Below are positions 29,578-38,254 of a DNA stretch of 64,000 nucleotides, in pieces. Position 1 is the stretch's first letter; each line of letters opens with the position of its first letter. Origin of the DNA: Hanleya hanleyi (taxonomy: Eukaryota > Mollusca > Polyplacophora > Lepidopleurida > Hanleyidae); the NCBI GenBank assembly GCA_036873755.1, contig JAVTVY010025070.1, forward strand, positions 1 through 64,000. The letters are read 5' to 3'. The position numbers and the translations under genes were made by a program. Under the pieces are notes generated by a model. The model worked only from the letters and a program-made list of their open reading frames with translations. It did not search any database and was not told where the DNA came from.

Positions 29578-30704
29578 AGGGTAAGAAGAACACCGTAATG
29601 AAGCGGGCCCGAAAGGGAAAAAAGGAGTCTACAGTGATTAACAAGGTGTTAACCGATTTGTATTACAGCCCTACCAGTCCAGCCGCGTATAGCGCTGTGG
29701 GAGCGCTCGCTCGAGCTGTCCATTCTCAAGGCATCAGTCGAACTGAAGTTCGAGACTGGTTAAAAACCCAAGACACTTATAGTTTACATCGAGCAGCCCG
29801 ACGACATTTTCGCCGTAACCGAGTGATCGTAGGAGGTATAGACGCGCAATGGCAGGCGGATTTAGTGGACATGAGTCGATTTGCACCTCACAATGATGGA
29901 CATCGGTACATATTGACCTGTATCGATATTTTATCCAAGTATGCCTGGGTACTACCCATTCGCACCAAAACAGGAGAGAATCTAATAGGATCGTTCCAGC
30001 AGATTTTCAAGACGGGGCGCAAACCTCTTTATTTGCAAACGGATGAAGGCACAGAATTTCTTAACCGACCCTTTCAAGCCTTTCTTAAGAAACAGAAGGT
30101 ATTTTTCTTTCATACGTACAATGAGACCAAAGCTTCTGTGGTGGAACGCTTCAATCGTACCTTGAAAGGACGAATGTACAAGTATTTTACCGCTCAAAAC
30201 ACCCGACGGTACATCGATGTACTACCTCAACTGGTGCAAGGCTACAATCGAGCCTATCATCGCAGTATCCAGCGAGCTCCCCGTGATGTGACAGAACGCA
30301 ACGAACATCAAGTGCGTGCTACGCTGTACTCATCCAGTCCATCACAACCACTCACGGCACCCCGTTACAAACGTGGAGATGTGGTACGGATCAGTAAAGT
30401 GAAAGGCCAATTTGAGAAAAGTTACTTGCCCAACTGGAGTGACGAGCACTTTGTCATCGTTCGCCATAAACCTCGACAGCCACACGTCTATCAATTGGAA
30501 GATCTACAAGGAGAGAGACTGCAAGGCACGTTTTACGAGGCAGAATTACAACCCATAGTGAAAACACCGAAAGACTACTACACGGTGGAAAAGATTTTGA
30601 AAACGGAACGTCGACGTGGCATTCCCTATCATTTCGTCAAATGGCAAGGGTGGCCTCGTTCGTTTAATTCCTGGGTGTCCGGCCGTGACATGAAACGCCT
30701 ATAA
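29574..30704 (+). CDS. Polinton integrase (DDE, chromodomain), E2a
   Basis: 376 residues, intact. The retroviral-type catalytic core has D96 (QADLVDM), D157 (LQTDEGTEF) and E191 (VVERFNRT), in the DD-35-E arrangement. Before it is a helical N-terminal region without a complete HHCC zinc finger. An SH3-like region (KRGDVVRISKVKG) follows, then a C-terminal chromodomain, residues about 325-376 (YTVEKILKTE, VKWQGWPRSFNSW). It catalyses insertion of the element into host DNA. The start codon overlaps the preceding stop. It is the only fully open E2 integrase; the E2b copy has lost the chromodomain frame. Confidence 0.95.
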   Translation: MKGKKNTVMKRARKGKKESTVINKVLTDLYYSPTSPAAYSAVGALARAVHSQGISRTEVRDWLKTQDTYSLHRAARRHFRRNRVIVGGIDAQWQADLVDMSRFAPHNDGHRYILTCIDILSKYAWVLPIRTKTGENLIGSFQQIFKTGRKPLYLQTDEGTEFLNRPFQAFLKKQKVFFFHTYNETKASVVERFNRTLKGRMYKYFTAQNTRRYIDVLPQLVQGYNRAYHRSIQRAPRDVTERNEHQVRATLYSSSPSQPLTAPRYKRGDVVRISKVKGQFEKSYLPNWSDEHFVIVRHKPRQPHVYQLEDLQGERLQGTFYEAELQPIVKTPKDYYTVEKILKTERRRGIPYHFVKWQGWPRSFNSWVSGRDMKRL

Positions 30705-30748
30705 ATTCTAACCCCTATCACCACCAGCCTTCAGTGTAGGATTGTACC

Positions 30749-31315
30749 ATGGATAGTACACATCTACCCTTACTGTTACGAACTCGAAAAGCACAAGTGG
30801 GTACTGTACTGTGTCTAGTAGTGGTTCTGGGTACGTTATTTACAGGCGTGTTCTACGATTTGTCGTACGTGATATCCTGTTTCAACAACCTGCGTTCTAC
30901 ATCTCCATCATCCACCACTTCCACCACTACGACGACGACGCTGCCTACACCAGCCAAGACGTCAAGGGTCCGCCACGTATCAACCCAGACACCCACGTTT
31001 CCATCCAAGACGTCCACACCGTCTACTCCATCCATCACCACGTTACCCTTTGCCCGCTACATCCAGCCACCCACGACGACCACCACGGCCCGTACTACGA
31101 CGACTCCACGTCATCCTCCGTCATCCCTGAGAAGCGACGATCCTTCCACTCCACCACCATCTAGTACATCCACCACTACGCCGCTAAAAATATTTGCAGT
31201 GGATCCCCGTGAATCACGTTTACCACGACAACGGTACCCATTCGAGTACGATCCCCGGTGGGATCCACGACAACTGGGGTGGGCTTCTAAACGCCGAGCG
31301 CAAATCACCAAATAA
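30749..31315 (+). CDS. Membrane protein with mucin-like Ser/Thr/Pro region, E2a
   Basis: 188 residues. One hydrophobic segment at about 15-37 (VGTVLCLVVVLGTLFTGVFY) preceded by basic residues suggests a signal anchor. Residues 45-155 are almost entirely Thr, Ser and Pro, like a heavily O-glycosylated stalk. The C-terminus is basic with RYPFEYDPRWDPRQ. Function is unknown; position between integrase and ATPase and the architecture suggest a virion or infected-cell membrane protein. Identical in E2b. Confidence 0.65.
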   Translation: MDSTHLPLLLRTRKAQVGTVLCLVVVLGTLFTGVFYDLSYVISCFNNLRSTSPSSTTSTTTTTTLPTPAKTSRVRHVSTQTPTFPSKTSTPSTPSITTLPFARYIQPPTTTTTARTTTTPRHPPSSLRSDDPSTPPPSSTSTTTPLKIFAVDPRESRLPRQRYPFEYDPRWDPRQLGWASKRRAQITK

Positions 31316-31342
31316 AAAAACTAAAGAAAATAAAAAAAAACT

Positions 31343-31957
31343 ATGGATCCTCGATGGCAGCATCCTTTCACGTGTCTCATCGCTGGACCGACAGGGTCGG
31401 GAAAAACACACTTCGTTCAACGTCTGATCCAACACGGGTCAGCCCTCATTTCACCGCCTCTAGCTCGCATCCTGTGGTGTTATGGAGCTTGGCAACCCGC
31501 GTACGAGGAACTGACACGTGTCCTGGGACTCACCTTAGTGGAAGGCTTACCCCCTGAGGATACACCCCAAGACACCTTGGTGGTGGTGGACGATCTCATG
31601 ACGGAAACGGACAGTCGAATCACCCGTCTCTTTACCAAAGGCAGCCATCATCGTCGGTTGAGCATCATCTACATCGTGCAGAATCTCTTCAGTAAGAACA
31701 AAGAGCACAGGAACATTAGTTTGAATGCTCAGTATGTGGTGTTATTCAAAAACCTCAGAGACGCTTCACAAATTACCCACCTGGCCTAACAGATGTACCC
31801 TAAAAACACGGCCTTTGTACGAGAAGCCTTTGAAGATGCTACCCAACCCGCTCACGGGTATCTACTCATTGACTTGAAACAAGACACGCCCTCTACCCTT
31901 CGATTGCGTACCCTCATTTTTCCCGGCGAGGTGCAGACGGTGTACACACCCAAATAA
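31343..31957 (+). pseudogene. FtsK/A32-like packaging ATPase, in-frame TAA, E2a
   Basis: Walker A GPTGSGKT is at residues 15-22 and a Walker B-like LVVVDDLM near 79-86, with the conserved ILWCYGAWQPAYEE and TKGSHHRRLSIIYIVQNLF segments. The frame meets TAA at 31787-31789 and continues without shift for another 54 codons to 31957, with the expected C-terminal region of the family. The same stop occurs in E2b. It is either a shared nonsense mutation or a split/readthrough gene. The protein pumps viral DNA into capsids. AATAAA signals follow at about 31954-31975. Confidence 0.85.
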
Positions 31958-32017
31958 AAGATAAAAGAATAAAAGATAAAAGAAGAAGACAATCCACTCT
32001 AGCCGTCATTCATCATC

Positions 32018-32356
32018 ATGTCTGCACGCGTACGCAAGCACGCGCCGGCTCTGCGCGTATTACGCAGCGCGCCACCGGAGGTGGGCCGGGCCCTGGTGCG
32101 CGAGGCGGACCCCGACTTGGTACGGTGTTTGTGTGAAGTGGCCCATAATGTGTTAAAAGGCAATGTTCCACTCAGTCCTCTGCAGAAAGGGAAATTGCAA
32201 CGGCACAAGGCGGGTCTCCGAACGTTGGTGAAGAAGACGGGCAGTGTCAAGAAAAAGAAACAGGTGTTACAGCGAGGTGGATTTCTCGGCGCACTCCTCG
32301 CTCCCTTAGCCGCTACTGTACTGGGACCGTTACTAGGCTCCATCTTGGGACGCTAA
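32018..32356 (+). CDS. pX-like basic core/membrane-active protein, E2a
   Basis: 112 residues. A basic N-terminus, a central LKGNVPLSPLQKGKLQRHK motif, a lysine cluster (VKKKKQVLQRGG) and a hydrophobic glycine-rich C-terminus (FLGALLAPLAATVLGPLLGS). This arrangement is characteristic of the adintovirus/Polinton protein compared with adenovirus pX. DNA condensation or endosome disruption is the family-level hypothesis. Followed one base later by the next ATG. Intact in both E2 units. Confidence 0.75.
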   Translation: MSARVRKHAPALRVLRSAPPEVGRALVREADPDLVRCLCEVAHNVLKGNVPLSPLQKGKLQRHKAGLRTLVKKTGSVKKKKQVLQRGGFLGALLAPLAATVLGPLLGSILGR

Positions 32357-32357
32357 C

Positions 32358-33103
32358 ATGGAACATGCGAAAAAAATGATGCTGGTCGAACCTCGACTGT
32401 TACAGAGTTTGCAATCACCCTATCCCGTGCCTGCCACAGTGCAACAACTCCAGTCTCTGGATGAAGAGATGAATAGTATACTGCAATGTCGGCTACCCGA
32501 TCACGAGAAAATTCAACTCTACCATCATACGCTGAACCGGTACCAGACGTTTATGGATCAATATAGAGGGAGTAGTAGTAGTAGTACACCACCACTACCA
32601 CTACCCACAACGCCCACACTCACATCGCCTCCATCACTACCCTCACCTCAGCTGGAAGAGGAAGTGTTGACCAGTGTGCCTAAAGCCTTCAAGACCAAGG
32701 CCCGTTTATTGTTGGACCGGGTGAAACAGAATTCCGATATGAGTTGGAACGCTGAAGGAAAACTGCTGATTCGAACAAAGTGGTGCCGGGGTCTCATATG
32801 ACCGATTTGATCAACGATATGGTACGTTCTCGCAAACACTCTAATCCACCGGGCTGGGAAGTCTTTGCTCAGGGCTTAAAAGACACGCACACCCCTCAAG
32901 AATTGGTAGGGAATCCTAACCGTTGGGCCTTTATGCAGCAATCGAACCGACACCAACCACCACCACCACCACCCTCCTCTTCTTGGGCCCCCATGTCACC
33001 GCCCAAAACACCACAACAACGACGACGGGGACCTACCCGATCTAAGTCACCGCGACGATCACAACGCCCAGGTAAGGCGCCCAAGGCCTGGGAACCCTAC
33101 TAA
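32358..33103 (+). pseudogene. Conserved Polinton structural/accessory protein, frameshifted, E2a
   Basis: N-terminal helical half (ATVQQLQSLDEEMNSILQ, IQLYHHTLNRYQTFMDQY), then an Ser/Pro linker, then a conserved domain with WNAEGKLLIR, GSHMTDLIND and GWEVFAQGLKDTH motifs, and a basic Pro-rich tail. A one-base deletion near 32776, relative to E2b, splits it into two overlapping frames (32358-32801 and 32780-33103). E2b is broken at a different place. E3 has a 78-residue protein (59171) resembling the helical half. Confidence 0.65.
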
Positions 33104-33124
33104 GGGCACCCTATTAATAACTCC

Positions 33125-33132
33125 TATAAAAA
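33125..33132 (+). promoter_or_regulatory. TATA box of penton-like gene, E2a
   Basis: TATAAAAA 40 nt before the ATG at 33165; also present in E2b (43184-43191). It suggests the virion genes to the right start a separate, late transcript. Confidence 0.65.
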
Positions 33133-33164
33133 CCCGGTGCAGAAGCCAGAACAACTCAGTCGTC

Positions 33165-33331
33165 ATGTTTTACCTGACGTTGCCCAGTAATAGCTCACTC
33201 GAAGTGTTTCCTGACAACACCTTGACCAAGTATGTCACTCAATTACCCCAACCGTTACATTTACCTGGACGATGGGAATGTGGACTGGTGGATATTCAAT
33301 ACCCTTACTCATGGTACAACGTACAAGATGG
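33165..33331 (+). pseudogene. Penton-like minor capsid protein, 5' fragment, E2a
   Basis: The first 55 or so codons are intact (MFYLTLPSNSS, WECGLVDIQYPYSWYNVQ). The gene then runs into minisatellite sequence at GTACAAGATGG, where the normal gene in E2b continues differently. The break lies at a short match between the gene (GTACAAGACGG in E2b) and the minisatellite (GTGCAAGATGG). The rest of the structural genes are absent from E2a. Confidence 0.85.
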
Positions 33332-33717
33332 TGGTGGGAGGTGGGTGCAAGATGGCGGCATGTGGATGGTGGTGGGAGGTGGGTGCAAGATGGCGGCATG
33401 TGGATGGTGGTGGGAGGTGGGTGCAAGATGGCGGCATGTGGATGGTGGTGGGAGGTGGGTGCAAGATGGCGGCATGTGGATGGTGGTGGGAGGTGTGTGC
33501 AAGATGGCGGCATGTGGATGGTGGTGGCAGGTGGGTGCAAGATGGCGGTATGTGGATGGTGGTGGGAGGTGGGTGCAAGATGGCGGCATGTGGATGGTGG
33601 TGGGAGGTGGGTGCAAGATGGCGGCGTGGTTGGATGGTGGTGGAAGGTGGGTGCAAGATGGCGGCATGTGGATGGTGGTGGGAGGTGGGTGCAAGATGGC
33701 GGCATGTGGATGGTGGT
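33332..33717. repeat. YY1-motif minisatellite at E2a/E2b junction
   Basis: About ten units of 38 bp, mostly GTGGATGGTGGTGGGAGGTG followed by GGTGCAAGATGGCGGCAT. Open frames run through all six readings because the unit lacks stops; they are not genes. Confidence 0.95.
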
Positions 33718-33829
33718 GCCTGCCTGCCTGCCTTCCTGTCTGCCTGCCTGCTTGCCTATCCGCTTGTATGAGACGAAAAGCATGAGACGTGGAGAAGATT
33801 TTCCCTTGGACCCAGCAGCACCTCCGGTT
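33718..33829 (+). pseudogene. PolB leader and first 16 codons, orphaned
   Basis: A CCTGCCTGCC-rich leader ending TTGTATGAGACGAAAA, then ATG at 33782 and 16 codons identical to the start of the E2b polymerase, in plus orientation. It then joins the 3' flank of a CARD-PC4 gene (TTAGAAAATTAAAA). No TATA box is between the minisatellite and this leader. It marks a fused, rearranged pair of element ends. Confidence 0.85.
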
Positions 33830-33869
33830 AGAAAATTAAAAAAATGCTTGTTAGTGTTCATTGCACCCT

Positions 33870-34150
33870 TCGGCCACCGCGCATGCGCAGAATCACCCTA
33901 ATTTAACCCCACACCCAGCCCATCAGATGCCCCTTCACGAATGCTTCACATCGATACCTCACTCGACCCCATTGGTCCATTAGGGGCTTCCCTAGATGCC
34001 AAAACGTCTATTTTCATACCCTTCGGCCACCGCGCATGCGCAGAATCACCCTAATTTAACCCACACCCAGTCCATCAGATGCCCCTTCACACAAGCTTTA
34101 CATCGATACCTCACTCCACCCCATTGGTCCATTAGGGGCTTCCCTAGAAT
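33870..34150. repeat. 3'-flank tandem block (E2b copy)
   Basis: Two units of the block described at 23135-23540, following a GTTAGTGTTCATTG segment as in E2a. The CARD-PC4 gene that should precede it is missing. Confidence 0.85.
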
Positions 34151-34159
34151 GGCTATTCC

Positions 34160-34430
34160 ACCAACCTTCCCTCCCCCTTGTCCCCCCCTCCAATTTCCCC
34201 TTTTTTTCAATAATTTCAATTTTTAATTGTGTAAAAACAATAGAAAATGAAAAAGATTTTTTTTGGCTCCATCATTCTTTTTTTCCTTTTTTTTTAAATT
34301 TTAAAAAAAATTTTTTTTGGCTATTCCACCAACCTTCCCTCCCCCCCTTCCCTCCCCCCCTCCAATTTCCCCTTTTTTCAATAATTTCAAAAAAATTGTA
34401 AAAAAAATTATTTTTCTTTGGGGAGAAGGA
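34160..34430. other. Low-complexity spacer (E2b)
   Basis: C-, T- and A-rich runs matching the E2a spacer at 23541-23840. No gene. Confidence 0.6.
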
Positions 34431-34473
34431 TGATGGCATCTGGTGTTAATTTTTTGTGCTTTTTGATAGAAGT

Positions 34474-34512
34474 TTCCTCTTCCGGAAAGATGGGGTGGCC
34501 CTGAAAAGGGCC
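34474..34512 (-). terminator. Histone-type 3' stem-loop of RING(-), E2b
   Basis: Minus strand CAAA, GGCCCTTTTCAGGGCC (34512-34497), ACCCCA, then CCGGAAGAGGAAAC. Same as E2a and close to the canonical histone element. Confidence 0.85.
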
Positions 34513-34536
34513 TTTGAAAGTGTTACGACACTTGTT

Positions 34537-34986
34537 TTATGCACGGTAGATTCTTTTTATTCCACCCACTTGCTTCCTGCAGATTGGACACTTGATTTTT
34601 AAATGTTGTTCACCTGTTTCAACGCAGTGGCACATGTCTCCTACACACGTCAGCGTCACCCAACAATCTTTACAGATGCATAAATGGCCACACGGCAATA
34701 CAGCGTACTGGCTCTCTTCGTCTGTACAGACGCTACATCTGCTTTTTTTTTCTTCTTTATGTCGTTCTTTGTTCTGTCTTGAAATCTCAGCATCCATTAA
34801 ATTCATGTCTTCCCGCATGCCGTTAATCCGTTCGTTGAGGCGGGTTACCTCGGCTTCGCCCCAAGAGCATGGTTGTGGTGGTGTTTCGGCAGCCGAAGTC
34901 GTTATAATGGGAGTTTCGAAAAATGGTGGGTGAACAGTGGTCGTCTTCTTGTACCCATGATTGTATTTGTGAATAAATGTCAACAT
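34537..34986 (-). pseudogene. RING-finger protein RING(-), 5'-deleted, E2b
   Basis: Coiled-coil and RING part (CSVCTDEES, CGHLCICKDCW, CPIC) are intact. About 375 nt of the N-terminal half are deleted relative to E2a. The native ATG (34958) is now out of frame with the RING; the open frame from 34986 begins in the former leader. A shortened product from that ATG is possible but would have an unrelated N-terminus. Confidence 0.7.
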
Positions 34987-35009
34987 ACTATACGTTATTT
35001 ATAGTCTAG

Positions 35010-35120
35010 TCGGCTGTGGATGGTGGGAGGTGGGTGCAAGATGGCGGCATGTGGATGGTGGTGGGAGGTGGGTGCAAGATGGCGGCATGTGTGGTGGGAG
35101 GTGGGTGCAAGATGGCGGCC
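35010..35120 (-). promoter_or_regulatory. Promoter array of RING(-), E2b
   Basis: Three minisatellite units with GCAAGATGGCGGC upstream of a TATAAATAA-type element near 35000 on the minus strand. Same layout as 24775-24900. Confidence 0.7.
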
Positions 35121-35139
35121 GGTGTCAGTCAGTGCAATA

Positions 35140-35461
35140 TGGTGGTATCTGCTAAAAATTTTTGGTGTAAAATATCGATAAAAGTATTAAAATAACGGCT
35201 TAGTCTAGCGCTAGGCGGCTAAAAATTTTTAAATACTACACTATGAGTTGCCTGAGTTCAATTGGAAATAAAATTTATACGTGCACTGACATTTATTGCA
35301 AAATCACAGCCGTTTATAATTGGAAAAGAAACACAAACATATTTTTGTTGAGTGTAGCAGACGACACAGCTAGAGTGCTTTCGCTACGGTCCGTGCCTTA
35401 TACTATAAATAGCGCGCAGTATTTTTTTTCAGGCATTCACAATTAGCCTGAGTGCCCAGTC
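35140..35461 (+). promoter_or_regulatory. Accessory promoter module P2, left arm (E2b)
   Basis: One copy of the repeat unit that is doubled in E2a, then TATAAATAG at 35404-35412 and a leader to the ATG at 35462. Inverse of 37490-37745. Confidence 0.75.
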
Positions 35462-36407
35462 ATGGAGCCACCCCTGGCTGAAATCATGGATATTGACATA
35501 CCAGACTTGTTCACAAATGATGATAATGAAGTACAACTGCTCGGCCAGATTATTAATTTGGTACATGACGAACCCTGGTTAGATGATATAATGAAAGACT
35601 TATTTCCATCACCTCAACCCCGGAACTACCCTCCACCAACCACACCTCATTGTGAAGACCCCCCAGAAACATCGCAGCTTAGTAACTTCTTCGCCCTAGC
35701 AGCCACACCGGATGTTACCCCAGACAAATACCAATGTTTTGACGACATAGACCAGATGTTAGAAACGATGTTGAAACCACAAAGCCCCCAAGCTAAAGAA
35801 AAAGAAGAAGCCGGAACCCATACAGATGGAACCGATGGAACCGATACAGATGGAACCCATACAGATGGAACCCATACAGATGGAACCGATACAGAAGAAG
35901 GACAAGATGAGAAGGAAGAGAAGACTACAGTACTCCAAAAAAAGAAAGACTCAAGAAAAAGAGAGACGAAACACTTAAGAAGAAAGAGGCCAGACGCCAG
36001 AAAAAAACAGGAAAGATGTCAGAATCAATAGAAATAGGCAACAGGAGAGAAAAAACAGGAAGGATGCCAGAACAAAGAGAATAAGAGAGAATACCAGGAA
36101 AATAAGCCAAAAAGAAATCCAAGACGAGATGCACTACGTTTGGACAATAACAACAACAACACTGGGATCCAACACAGAACGCCAGGCAGCCTTATATTTA
36201 CACTGCGTGGAATGCAGTAACCAATTCGCTAAATATGCTATTCACCCCTGCGGTCACCAAGCCTTGTGTCAAACTTGTATTCATCGACATGCCCAAATAC
36301 CAACGTGTGCGGAGGCTAATAAATCCCTAGTGTGTCAATTGCTTCCATTGACATGTCCCGTGTGTACTGAGAGAAGACAACGTCAACAGGCCCTCTCAAC
36401 GATGTAA
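35462..36407 (+). pseudogene. RING-finger protein RING(+), frameshifted, E2b
   Basis: The N-terminal acidic part and DGT repeats are open to a stop at 36029-36031 in the Lys/Arg/Glu-rich region. The RING part (CVECSNQF, CGHQALCQTC, CPVC) reads on in another frame to 36407. Compared with E2a there are indels in the DGT repeats and in the charged region. A partial RING-only protein from the ATG at 36129 is conceivable. Confidence 0.75.
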
Positions 36408-36427
36408 TCGCTTATTACATATTCAAA

Positions 36428-36465
36428 GGTTTTTTTTAAAACCACCCCATTTTTCCGGAAGGGGA
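36428..36465 (+). terminator. Histone-type 3' stem-loop of RING(+), E2b
   Basis: CAAA, GGTTTTTTTTAAAACC (36428-36443), ACCCCA, then CCGGAAGGGGAAAC. Flanks match the histone element exactly, 20 nt after the stop. Confidence 0.78.
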
Positions 36466-36534
36466 AACTTCTATCAAAAAGCACAAAAAATTAACATCAG
36501 ATCCCCACACACATATATATATCCCTGTGCTCGT

Positions 36535-36680
36535 TCAAATAAATTTCAGTCCCTATATAATTCGGGCTGTAATGTTTCTATTAAAATAAAAAATAAATTT
36601 CAGTCCGTATATAATTCGGGCTGTAATGTTTCTATTAAAATAAAAAATAAATATCAGCCCGTTATTATTCGGGCTGTAAT
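36535..36680 (+). repeat. Three tandem hairpin units after RING(+), E2b
   Basis: Units of about 62 bp: AAATAAATTTCAGTCC, AT-rich loop, TTCGGGCTGTAATG, and an A-rich linker. The stem is CAGYCCG with CGGGCTG. E2a has two units. Confidence 0.65.
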
Positions 36681-36858
36681 TACTGGGAGAGAGAAAAAAG
36701 AAAAAATTAAACCTGTGTTTATAAGAGAGAGATTAGTCCTGACAAGGACTGTTAATATAGGACAGGGATTGTTTTTTTGGTGATGCAGTTTGCTAATAGA
36801 ATAAAAAAAGAGGGTAATGTGGGATCTGTGCTTTGAAATTTGTGCCCAAGTTAGAAGT

Positions 36859-36897
36859 TTCTCTTTCGAGAAGCATTGGTTGGCCCTGATAAGGGCC
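36859..36897 (-). terminator. Histone-type 3' stem-loop of proline-rich gene, E2b
   Basis: Minus strand GGCCCTTATCAGGGCC (36897-36882), perfect 6-bp stem, followed by AACCAA and then TCGAAAGAGAAAC, a strong match to a U7-binding purine element. It lies about 50 nt after the stop. Confidence 0.8.
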
Positions 36898-36947
36898 GTT
36901 AGGGTTCAATTTGATATCCTGTTTTCTTCAGGAGGGAGTTTTCCTGT

Positions 36948-37442
36948 CTACTCCCCGATGTCACTGACCGAAAAGTATTTGTAGGGGGTCTTGGTACCTA
37001 GGTAGACCACATCTTCAGGGTCCTCACTGATGGACATCCCCTCTATAAAGTTGGCCGGGGCTATGTCCTGTGGGGGGTCCTCTTGCAAAACGGATGGCAG
37101 GTCTTCCAGGGGGAATGTTGGCTCCATCACCAATGGTGGCCGGGGCGCCAGCGGCGGAGGAGGGGGAGGGTTCATCTCGTGTTGCATGGTTTTTGTTAGT
37201 GATGACAACCATCCCGCCTCGTTGATGGTCCGGGCAGCATTAATGAGGGAGCGAACATTTTCCGCTGTTCCCTGTTGACCCGACACATCCTCGTTGTTTA
37301 GCATACACGCCCAGTCCGTGAGTTCTTTTAGCCAGAAGGTTTTGATCTCGCCTAGCATGACCCTCCTCTGTCTTTCCTTTCTTCGTTTATCTCGCCCGGT
37401 AGCGGCCTTCGTGGTTGACATCTTGGTGGTTTGTTGGCTCAT
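36948..37442 (-). CDS. Proline-rich accessory protein, E2b
   Basis: 164 residues, homologue of 26807-27370. Shared features are the MSQ...KMSTTKA start, basic cluster (RDKRRKERQRRVML), an IKTFWLKEL helix, NVRSLINAARTINEAGW, a PPPPPLAPRPP linker and a YKYFSVSD C-terminus. Clearly diverged from E2a by eye, with a shorter linker. Unknown function. Intact. Confidence 0.65.
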   Translation of the reverse strand: MSQQTTKMSTTKAATGRDKRRKERQRRVMLGEIKTFWLKELTDWACMLNNEDVSGQQGTAENVRSLINAARTINEAGWLSSLTKTMQHEMNPPPPPPLAPRPPLVMEPTFPLEDLPSVLQEDPPQDIAPANFIEGMSISEDPEDVVYLGTKTPYKYFSVSDIGE

Positions 37443-37489
37443 TTTCTTGGTATGGCAGTGAAAAAGATTTTTTGAATAGTCCGCTTCAA

Positions 37490-37745
37490 GCGGACCGCTA
37501 GCTTATATAGTGTAAAGCGCGGACTGCAGCGAAATCGTGTAAGCTGTGTTTTCTGGAGTTACGCTGAAAAATAGGTTTGTGTTTCTTTTCCAATTATAAA
37601 CGGCTGTGATTTTACAATAAATGTCAGTGCCCGTATAAATTTTATTTCCAATTGAACTCAGGCAATTCATAGTGTAGTATTTAAAAAAATTTAGCACCAT
37701 AGCGCTCGACTATGCCGTTATTTTAATGAATTTAGCGATTTTTTA
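37490..37745 (-). promoter_or_regulatory. Accessory promoter module P2, right arm (E2b)
   Basis: Minus strand reads GGAAATAAAATTTATACG through CAGCCGTTTATAATTGGAAA to an ACTATATAAGC TATA element near 37505, matching the left arm at 35215-35420. The two arms enclose the convergent RING(+)/proline-rich pair. Confidence 0.75.
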
Positions 37746-37789
37746 CACGCCTAACGTTAGAGTACGATAGTATGGAAAAACCGGTACAA

Positions 37790-38035
37790 TGCAAATAAAT
37801 TGGTTTTCCTGGCTAAAAATACATCAAGACTATGCCTTACAGCCTTATAATATGTCCCTTAAAATTCCAGCGGGTTTATCGAAAGAGAACTCTAGAAAAC
37901 TATTAAAAACATAGCCTTCGTTTCACTGCAAGAAAAACAACGTGCACAGTTCCGATTCAATTTTGGTGCAAAAAAATGGGACGCAACTCTGTTTTGACAG
38001 AAAGCAGATTTGTTCCAATTAATGCTATTTCGTAA
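37790..38035 (+). pseudogene. Broken copy of the 81-residue frame, E2b
   Basis: Matches 27721-27966, but one added A in a run near 37905 shifts the frame. Confidence 0.4.
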
Positions 38036-38254
38036 TTTTATTAAATGTGTTTGTCGTATGAATTACATTGTTTTATTGAGGTAGAAGCATGAAAAGGATG
38101 GTGGCTACATATTTCATTAATTGTTTCATTGAATTAACGTTTCCTTAAATTTATAAGCTGCGTCAAAAGGGGCCATTCACAGAGTTTAGCATCAAAAAGT
38201 ACCTTCACGTACGTATAGCATTTATTACATTATATAGTATGGCTTTCCAAGTAT

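Noticed and set aside
30811..31164. 117-residue His-rich frame overlapping the mucin-like gene (also 40877-41230)
   Set aside because: Shadow frame of the Thr/Ser-rich ACC/ACG repeats; no independent support.
32000..32343. Minus-strand frame opposite the pX-like gene (also 42065-42409)
   Set aside because: Antisense shadow of a G/C-rich gene; the plus-strand product has a recognisable family pattern.
33235..33901. Several open frames over 100 residues on both strands across the junction minisatellite
   Set aside because: The 38-bp unit has no stops in most readings, so frames are open by repeat structure alone; peptides are simple repeats.
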